A DNA stretch of 64,000 bases. Source: Bacillota bacterium. Lineage in GTDB: Bacteria > Bacillota > UBA4882 > UBA8346. The position numbers and the translations under genes are program-made. The stretch covers positions 95,196 to 159,195 of the forward strand of contig JAEZFP010000048.1 of the NCBI GenBank assembly GCA_023417475.1. The letters run 5' to 3'. Positions 61,827 through 64,000 of this stretch are shown in pieces (the first letter of the stretch is position 1; the number at the start of each line of letters is the position of its first letter). Below the pieces are notes generated by a model, which ran no database searches, was not told the DNA's origin, and was given only the letters and a program-made list of their open reading frames with translations.

Positions 61827-62326
61827 TGGAAATTGCGACACTCAATCATTGGATCGCTGATCACAGTCTTTGGATATTTGCCGGGAACCTTCTTTTGCTA
61901 TTATTGTTGTTTGTATGCGTTGTTGCGATCAACAAGAAGTTAAAGAAGTATCGTTATCTATTTCAAGGAAACGAGAATATCGACCTCAATACGCTGTTGT
62001 TAAATACGGCGGAAAAGGTTCATGTGGTTCAGAACAGTATTGAAAAACTGGAGGAAAGTTTTACTGCCAATCAGGTTTATGAGGCGAAACATTTTCAAAA
62101 ATGGAATTTGTTGCGGTTCAAAGCGTTTGAAAATACCGGCGGTGATCAGAGTTTTGCGTTGGCAATATTGGATGAAGCCGGCAACGGCTTTGTTTTGAGC
62201 AGTATTTTCGGTCGGGAAGAATCCCGGGTTTATTGTAAGCCCATTTCTAAAGGAGTTTCCAACTACGCTTTATCAAACGAAGAAAAAGAAGCGATCCACA
62301 AAGCACTCGGAGAAAGTAATAAGTAG
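61826..62326 (+). CDS. DUF4446 family membrane protein
   Basis: About 166 residues. One N-terminal membrane segment (about 13-36) and a short basic coiled region are followed by a soluble domain with KWNLLRFKAFENTGGDQSFALAILD and FGREESRVYCKPI, typical of DUF4446, a Firmicute family commonly found near parB. Function unknown. It overlaps larC by 1 bp (TGATG), and GGAGAGGTG precedes it. Confidence 0.85.
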   Translation: MEIATLNHWIADHSLWIFAGNLLLLLLLFVCVVAINKKLKKYRYLFQGNENIDLNTLLLNTAEKVHVVQNSIEKLEESFTANQVYEAKHFQKWNLLRFKAFENTGGDQSFALAILDEAGNGFVLSSIFGREESRVYCKPISKGVSNYALSNEEKEAIHKALGESNK

Positions 62327-62331
62327 GATTG

Positions 62332-62454
62332 TTGAGTAAAAAAGGTTATTTTGGATCTTTGCAGGAAATCGATAATGCTCTGACGAATAAAAAAAGTTAT
62401 CGTACACACTCCCACGATGTAAAACAGGAGGTGTATCTATGCCAAAGTGTTTAA
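62332..62454 (+). CDS. Possible small ORF ahead of the M23 peptidase
   Basis: A 40-codon frame from a TTG (TAGGATTG before it) encodes SKKGYFGSLQEIDNALTNKK and a short hydrophilic tail. It overlaps the next gene start by 16 bp, so it could couple its translation. Only the length-scale openness and a weak ribosome-binding site support it. Confidence 0.25.
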   Translation: MSKKGYFGSLQEIDNALTNKKSYRTHSHDVKQEVYLCQSV

Positions 62455-63392
62455 AGTTGCTCTATTCGCGTTGTAAAAAAGGGTTCACATTTATGGTGGT
62501 CCCCAACAACTCAGGACAGATCCGCAGTATTGCCATTCCGTTTTATGCAATTGTACTCATTCTCGTTGTAATTATCTTTAATCTTTACATATTTATCGGG
62601 TATACCACCCAAATATGGAAGCTCGATAGTATCAAAAAGCAGATTTTTGTGAAAAATCGGCAAATTGAATTATTAAAACGGGAACAGGGACATGTCAAGC
62701 CAACCTTGGATAAAGCCCGTAAAACACTGGAAGAGTTGAATCAATTAAAGAAAGAACGGGAACAACTTCTTGCAACTTGGCGTAACATTCAGCAGAAAAG
62801 CGGCCGGGGCGGCGTTCCGGTCAGCCGGGGTGTATTTGTACGATCGTATCGTTTTAATAGTCAAGCAACCGATAATCCAAGCGAAACCACGTTACAAAAA
62901 TTAGAGACCTCCATGTACGATTTGGATCGTTATATAAAAGAAGAGTCTCAAGAGCAGGCGCGTCTTTTAAAATCATTGCAAGACTACGATTCCAAGCTTG
63001 ACCATACTCCGACAATATGGCCGGTTCAATCAATGGTCACATCATTGTTCGGCCGGCGTTTTCATCCGAAGTTGCAGTATTATCGGGCGCATACCGGAGT
63101 CGATCTCAAAGCGCATTACGGCTCCAAAGTGAGAGCCGCGGCGGCGGGAACCGTCAATTACGCCGGTTGGCGCAGCGGTTATGGATATACAGTGGTGATT
63201 AGTCATGGTTACGGTTATGAAACCTTATACGCCCATAACTCCAAACTCATAATCCGGGCCGGAGCAAAAGTAAAAAAAGGCCAGGTCATTAGCTTGTCAG
63301 GTAATTCAGGAACAAGTACCGGTCCACACCTTCATTATGAAGTCCATGTTAATAATGAACCAGTGAATCCAATCATGTTTTTGAAAAATTGA
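62439..63392 (+). CDS. M23-family (LytM) peptidoglycan endopeptidase
   Basis: At 317 residues it has a short basic N terminus, one membrane segment (about 31-54), a long coiled coil (about 60-190), and a C-terminal LytM domain. This has zinc ligands in FGRRFHP, HTGVD and HLHYEVHV. It cleaves peptide cross-bridges or acts as an envelope-anchored activator, facing outside the membrane. CAGGAGGTG supports the start. The next gene is a bactofilin, a pairing seen in many bacteria, where bactofilin scaffolds localise M23 enzymes. Confidence 0.92.
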   Translation: MPKCLKLLYSRCKKGFTFMVVPNNSGQIRSIAIPFYAIVLILVVIIFNLYIFIGYTTQIWKLDSIKKQIFVKNRQIELLKREQGHVKPTLDKARKTLEELNQLKKEREQLLATWRNIQQKSGRGGVPVSRGVFVRSYRFNSQATDNPSETTLQKLETSMYDLDRYIKEESQEQARLLKSLQDYDSKLDHTPTIWPVQSMVTSLFGRRFHPKLQYYRAHTGVDLKAHYGSKVRAAAAGTVNYAGWRSGYGYTVVISHGYGYETLYAHNSKLIIRAGAKVKKGQVISLSGNSGTSTGPHLHYEVHVNNEPVNPIMFLKN

Positions 63393-63409
63393 GAGAGGGG
63401 TGTCCCGCC

Positions 63410-63850
63410 ATGTTATCGCGCAAAGAAACAGCAGTGAATCAGGCAAAAGTTGAAACAATCATTGGGAAGGAATGTCGTTTCAAAGGCAATTTTGAAGCTC
63501 CGGGTGGAACCGTACGGATTGATGGTTATTACGAAGGGGAGTTTAACATCGGAGGCGATCTGATCGTCGGGGAAACCGGTTGTGTGGTTGGCACCATTAC
63601 TGCCAAGAATATTATAGTGGCCGGAGAAATCAGAGGGACGGTCGAAGCCCGTGGTAAATTGGAGTTGACTCCAACGGCCAAAATGACCGGAGATGCCAAA
63701 ATGGCTGTCCTAATTGTTGAGGACGGAGCTTTTCTTCAAGGAATGTGCGCTCCGATTCCGCGCGGCGATATCAAAGAACGCGGCAAATCCTTATTGGCTG
63801 ACACGCCGGATGAATCTCCCATTACCTTAGTAAAAGCGAAAACTCCTTAA
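63410..63850 (+). CDS. Bactofilin (polymer-forming cytoskeletal protein)
   Basis: At 146 residues, the central bactofilin beta-helix runs through VETIIGKECRFKGNFEAPG, RIDGYYEGEF, GDLIVGETGCVVGTI and AGEIRGTVEARGKLEL, with a Pro/Lys tail. It self-assembles without nucleotide into membrane-associated filaments. GAGGGGTG precedes the ATG at 63410, while an upstream ATG at 63389 overlaps the peptidase stop. It is probably functionally linked to the M23 peptidase directly upstream. Confidence 0.93.
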   Translation: MLSRKETAVNQAKVETIIGKECRFKGNFEAPGGTVRIDGYYEGEFNIGGDLIVGETGCVVGTITAKNIIVAGEIRGTVEARGKLELTPTAKMTGDAKMAVLIVEDGAFLQGMCAPIPRGDIKERGKSLLADTPDESPITLVKAKTP

Positions 63851-63869
63851 AAAAGGGGTTTTCGCTTTT
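63832..63869 (+). terminator. Rho-independent terminator of the bactofilin gene
   Basis: AAAGCGAAAACTCC pairs with GGGGTTTTCGCTTT around an 8-nt loop and runs into T5. The stem begins inside the last codons. The group II intron begins a few bases after it. Confidence 0.92.
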
Positions 63870-63874
63870 TATCA

Positions 63875-64000
63875 GTGCGCCCAGCATGGGAGCAATCTAA
63901 CGGGTGAAAGTCCCGAGTGCGGGTAGATAGTGCCAAGCACATAGCTAAGAGCAAGGGTGTCCACCGCGAGGTGGAATCTGAAGGAAGCTTACGGCAAACT
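63875..64000 (+). mobile_element. Group IIC intron, 5' part (cut by window end)
   Basis: GTGCGCCCAGCATGGG is a group II 5' splice-site start (GUGYG). It is followed by segments characteristic of the Oceanobacillus iheyensis class IIC ribozyme: GGGTGAAAGTCCCGA, GCAAGGGTGTCC, GGAATCTGAAGGAAGC and ACGGCAAACT. Location immediately behind a terminator hairpin is the class IIC insertion habit. Only domain I is in the window. A reverse transcriptase would be expected to the right. Confidence 0.93.

Overview
The window covers a chromosomal replication origin and about 50 kb to its left in an endospore-forming Firmicute (Bacillota). The pointers are spoVT, spoVG, soj/spo0J with perfect parS sites, remB, yaaA and a Bacillus-size SRP RNA, in near-Bacillus gene order. 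A signal-peptide-bearing beta-barrel protein ending in Phe (17442-18098) and a polysaccharide polymerase/ligase-type protein suggest an outer membrane. My best guess is a diderm lineage such as Limnochordia/Hydrogenispora. That is inference from gene content, not a database match.

Layout: 0.1-18 kb is accessory DNA. It holds trmO, three AraC-type regulators, an acyltransferase, an SDR, flavoproteins, a ChrB-like protein, an MFS exporter, a D-2-hydroxyacid dehydrogenase, rlmH, lactate racemase larA, a SEC-C methionine aminopeptidase, an isochorismatase-like protein and at least three decayed gene fragments. 18-29 kb holds the anaerobic pyruvate formate-lyase pair pflA/pflB, htrA, a phosphohexomutase, spoVT and an O-antigen-ligase-like protein. 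29-40 kb is the conserved block mfd, pth, rplY(ctc), glmU, tRNA-Gln, spoVG, NTP-transferase, gntR, ispE, then SRP RNA, two tRNA-Ser genes and tadA. 42-49.5 kb is gyrB, remB, a DciA-like gene, recF, yaaA, dnaN and dnaA, all on the minus strand. The origin lies around dnaA, with DnaA boxes on both sides. From 49.9 kb genes switch to the plus strand: rpmH, rnpA, yidD, yidC, khpB, mnmE, two tandem mnmG paralogues, rsmG, soj, spo0J, larB, larC, a DUF4446 gene, an M23 peptidase and a bactofilin. The window ends inside a group IIC intron inserted just after the bactofilin terminator.

How genes connect: LarB and LarC make the nickel-pincer cofactor used by LarA, 46 kb away. PflA activates PflB. MnmE works with MnmG on tRNA wobble uridines. 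Soj/Spo0J/parS segregate the origin. RnpA, YidD and YidC form the usual rpmH-linked group.

Most unusual signals: (1) three intergenic tandem arrays with an exact 21-bp period (two DNA helical turns). The one between dnaN and yaaA is a 12-register ladder of DnaA-box-like sequences with an 84-bp higher-order repeat, and the one upstream of pflB shares the TTATYNAC-type core. (2) A 117-bp MITE-like element whose 10-bp target duplication is exactly the loop of a pre-existing hairpin. (3) Two divergent MnmG paralogues in tandem. (4) The group IIC intron at the right edge.
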